Of a DNA stretch of 64,000 bases, positions 62,265-64,000 are shown one piece after another (position 1 is the stretch's first letter; each line of letters opens with the position of its first letter). A model generated the notes under the pieces. The model was given only the letters and a program-made list of their open reading frames with translations. It made no database searches and had not been told where the DNA came from. Both the position numbers and the translations under genes were made by a program. This DNA comes from Gammaproteobacteria bacterium (GTDB taxonomy: Bacteria; Pseudomonadota; Gammaproteobacteria; Xanthomonadales; Xanthomonadaceae): assembly GCA_025352045.1 (NCBI GenBank), contig JANXUD010000092.1, positions 1-64,000 on the forward strand, given 5' to 3'.

Positions 62265-64000
62265 CTAGCGCCCCGGTCCCGCCTGCGGCGCGGCGAACAG
62301 GTAGCCCTGCCCGAACTCGCAGCCCAGCTCGAGCAAGCAGGCGCGCTGCGCCTCGGTCTCCACGCCTTCCGCCACCACTTCCAGGCCCAGGGCCGTCGCC
62401 AGCGCGAGCACCGCGCGGACGATCGCGGTGTTGGCCGCCGTGCCGCCCGGCCGCAGGCTGGCGATGAAGGAGCGGTCGATCTTCAGCGCGTGCAGCGGAA
62501 AGCGGTGCAGGTAGCTCAGCGACGAATACCCGGTGCCGAAATCGTCCAGCGCCACCAGGATGCCGGCCTCGCGCAGCTCGGCGATCATGCTGCAGACCTG
62601 GTCGGGATTCTCCAGCAGCGTGCCTTCGGTCACTTCCACGCGCGCCGAGTGCGCGGGGATGTCGTGCCGCGCGAGCAGGTCCAGGAATCGCCGCGGCAAA
62701 TCGGTCGAGCGGAAGTGCCGCGGCGACAGGTTGAAGCTGACGTACTGGCCGTCCCTGACCAGCGCGCGCACTTGCTCGCACGTCTTGTCGAACATCTGCC
62801 AGTCCATCTGCTCGACGCTGCCGCTCTCCTCCGCCAGCCCGAGGAAATCCAGCGGCAGCAGCAGCCCGCGCGTCGGGTGGCGCCAGCGGATCAGCGCTTC
62901 GTAGCCGACCGTGGCGCCGTCGGCCAGACGCACGATCGGCTGGAAGTGCGGCTCGAACTCCGAACGGATCAGGGCCCGGCGCAGGTCGCCTTCGGTGTCC
63001 ATGGCCTGCAGCGATTCGCTGTGCAGGCGTTCGTCGAAGATCTCGAAGCGCTGCCGGCCCGCGGCCTTGGCGCGATACATGGCAAAGTCCGCATCGCGCA
63101 GCAACTCGTCCGTGCTGTTGTAGCGCGGATCGCTCATCACGATGCCGACGCTGGCCGAGGAAAACAGTTCCTTGCCGGCGATCGACATCGGTTCGCTGAT
63201 CGCATCGATCACCCGCTGTGCAACCAAACAGGCGCGCGCCGTGTCCACCGCGCCCTCGAGCAGGATGGCGAACTCGTCGCCGCCCAGGCGCGCGACCACG
63301 CCCTGGCTGGGCACGCAGGCGGTCAGGCGCAGGCCGGCGAGCTTGAGCAGTTCGTCGCCGACCAGGTGGCCGACGCTGTCGTTGATCACCTTGAACCGGT
63401 CCAGGTCCAGGAACAGCACCGCGAACTGCGCCGCCGGCTGCGCCCGCAGGCGCGACAGCGAGCGCTCCAGCGCCTCCACCAGGTAGGTGCGGTTGGGCAA
63501 ACCTGTCAGCGAATCATGCAGGGCCTCGTAGGTCAGCTTCTGCTCGATGCGTTCGCGCTGGACGATCTCCTCCTCCAGGCGTCGCACGGCGTCGGCCAGC
63601 GCCTGGGTGCGTTCGAGCACGCGCCGCTCAAGCTCGACCTGGGTCTGCTTGCGCGCCAGCGCAGTCAGGATGTGTTGCGCGACATAGGCCAGCAGCGTGC
63701 TGTCGTCCTCGGTGTAGCGTGGCACGCTCGCGTCATAACTCTGCACGACGATGGCGCCGCGCACCTGCCCGTCCTCGGCCATCGGCACGCCCAGCCAGTC
63801 CACCGCCAGCGTGCCCATGCCGGTGCCGCCGGGCACGCCCAGTTCCAGGGCCAGGTCGCGCACGGCACCGCGGATCGGCCGGCCGTGGCGCATCAGGGCC
63901 AGGGTCATGCTCGAGTCCAGCGCCGCCTCGGGGATCTCCTGCGACGGATCCACCAGGCCGGGATCCTTGACGTCGGCGAAGTAGATGAAGCGCACCGTGT
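62265..64000 (-). CDS. GAF-GGDEF-EAL c-di-GMP protein (5' end cut by window)
   Basis: About 578 residues visible. The C-terminal part of a GAF domain comes first (PGGTGMGTLAVDWLGVPMAEDGQVRGAIVVQSYD). A coiled-coil linker follows (ARKQTQVELERRVLERTQALADAVRRLEEEI). The GGDEF domain has intact RLGGDEF and DLDRFKVINDSVGHLVGD. The EAL domain has YEALIRW, EVTEGTLLE, DDFGTGYSSLSYL, KIDRSF and VAEGVE, so both activities look possible. The true start lies beyond position 64000. Confidence 0.94.
   Translation of the reverse strand, partial: TVRFIYFADVKDPGLVDPSQEIPEAALDSSMTLALMRHGRPIRGAVRDLALELGVPGGTGMGTLAVDWLGVPMAEDGQVRGAIVVQSYDASVPRYTEDDSTLLAYVAQHILTALARKQTQVELERRVLERTQALADAVRRLEEEIVQRERIEQKLTYEALHDSLTGLPNRTYLVEALERSLSRLRAQPAAQFAVLFLDLDRFKVINDSVGHLVGDELLKLAGLRLTACVPSQGVVARLGGDEFAILLEGAVDTARACLVAQRVIDAISEPMSIAGKELFSSASVGIVMSDPRYNSTDELLRDADFAMYRAKAAGRQRFEIFDERLHSESLQAMDTEGDLRRALIRSEFEPHFQPIVRLADGATVGYEALIRWRHPTRGLLLPLDFLGLAEESGSVEQMDWQMFDKTCEQVRALVRDGQYVSFNLSPRHFRSTDLPRRFLDLLARHDIPAHSARVEVTEGTLLENPDQVCSMIAELREAGILVALDDFGTGYSSLSYLHRFPLHALKIDRSFIASLRPGGTAANTAIVRAVLALATALGLEVVAEGVETEAQRACLLELGCEFGQGYLFAAPQAGPGR

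Overview
The window is GC-rich chromosomal DNA from a gammaproteobacterium of the order Xanthomonadales, most likely a Lysobacter- or Luteimonas-like member of Xanthomonadaceae/Lysobacteraceae. The evidence is the gene content (bioB-F-H-C operon, HupE with a TPR partner, FucP/GluP-type sugar permease with GH3/GH30/GH97 glycosidases and a LacI regulator, several GGDEF/EAL proteins) and GTAG-headed REP palindromes built on GGAGCGGCTT. No insertion sequence, prophage, CRISPR array or rRNA was seen. One tRNA, tRNA-Arg(CCG), is present.

Layout. 1-13 kb is mostly housekeeping: mnmG (cut by the window start), a candidate sigma-54-driven small RNA divergent from mnmG, a glycine/tyrosine-rich lipoprotein, a PLP-dependent dehydratase, a DUF4440 protein, a bacterial PH-domain protein, the translationally coupled biotin operon bioBFHC, comF, ubiA, a tiny membrane protein and a TPR-sensor/class III cyclase-like protein. 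13.3-25.2 kb is the most distinctive region. It holds a HAD phosphatase and a class III aminotransferase on the plus strand. These converge on an eleven-gene minus-strand run: response regulator, histidine kinase, outer-membrane factor, DevC-like permease, ABC ATPase, HlyD-like adaptor, esterase/lipase, a pair of small 4-TM transporters, acyl carrier protein and a NodE-like ketosynthase. Nearly every junction in this run overlaps, so it looks like one module that senses, makes and exports an acyl-derived product.

25.4-36 kb holds the tRNA, a PAS-GGDEF-EAL protein divergent from a BLUF blue-light sensor, a drug/metabolite exporter, a TPR/HupE pair, a MASE1-PAS-GGDEF cyclase, a PepSY protein and a COG4705 membrane protein. 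36-44 kb has a large secreted PHP-domain protein with a clear terminator, two unknown small genes framed by copies of one repeat, a coiled-coil protein, an LCAT-like lipase and an old yellow enzyme, followed by 703 bases without a convincing gene. 44-48 kb is a five-gene operon: M61 peptidase, exported barnase-like RNase, barstar-like inhibitor, UPF0149/SEC-C protein and a membrane protein.

48-61 kb is a glucoside-utilisation locus: polysaccharide deacetylase, cupin/JmjC-like protein, GH3, a GH2/GH5-like enzyme, a FucP-family permease, a LacI regulator, GH97 and GH30. Two near-identical TGACAGCG-type palindromes upstream of the GH3 gene and the permease are likely LacI operators. REP sequence has been absorbed into coding regions here: it forms the hydrophobic core of one signal peptide, the C-terminus of the permease and, in the previous block, the linker of the RNase. 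The window ends with a cysteine-rich secreted repeat protein and a GGDEF-EAL protein cut by the edge.

All functional calls are by reading translated sequence and motifs; no database search was run.
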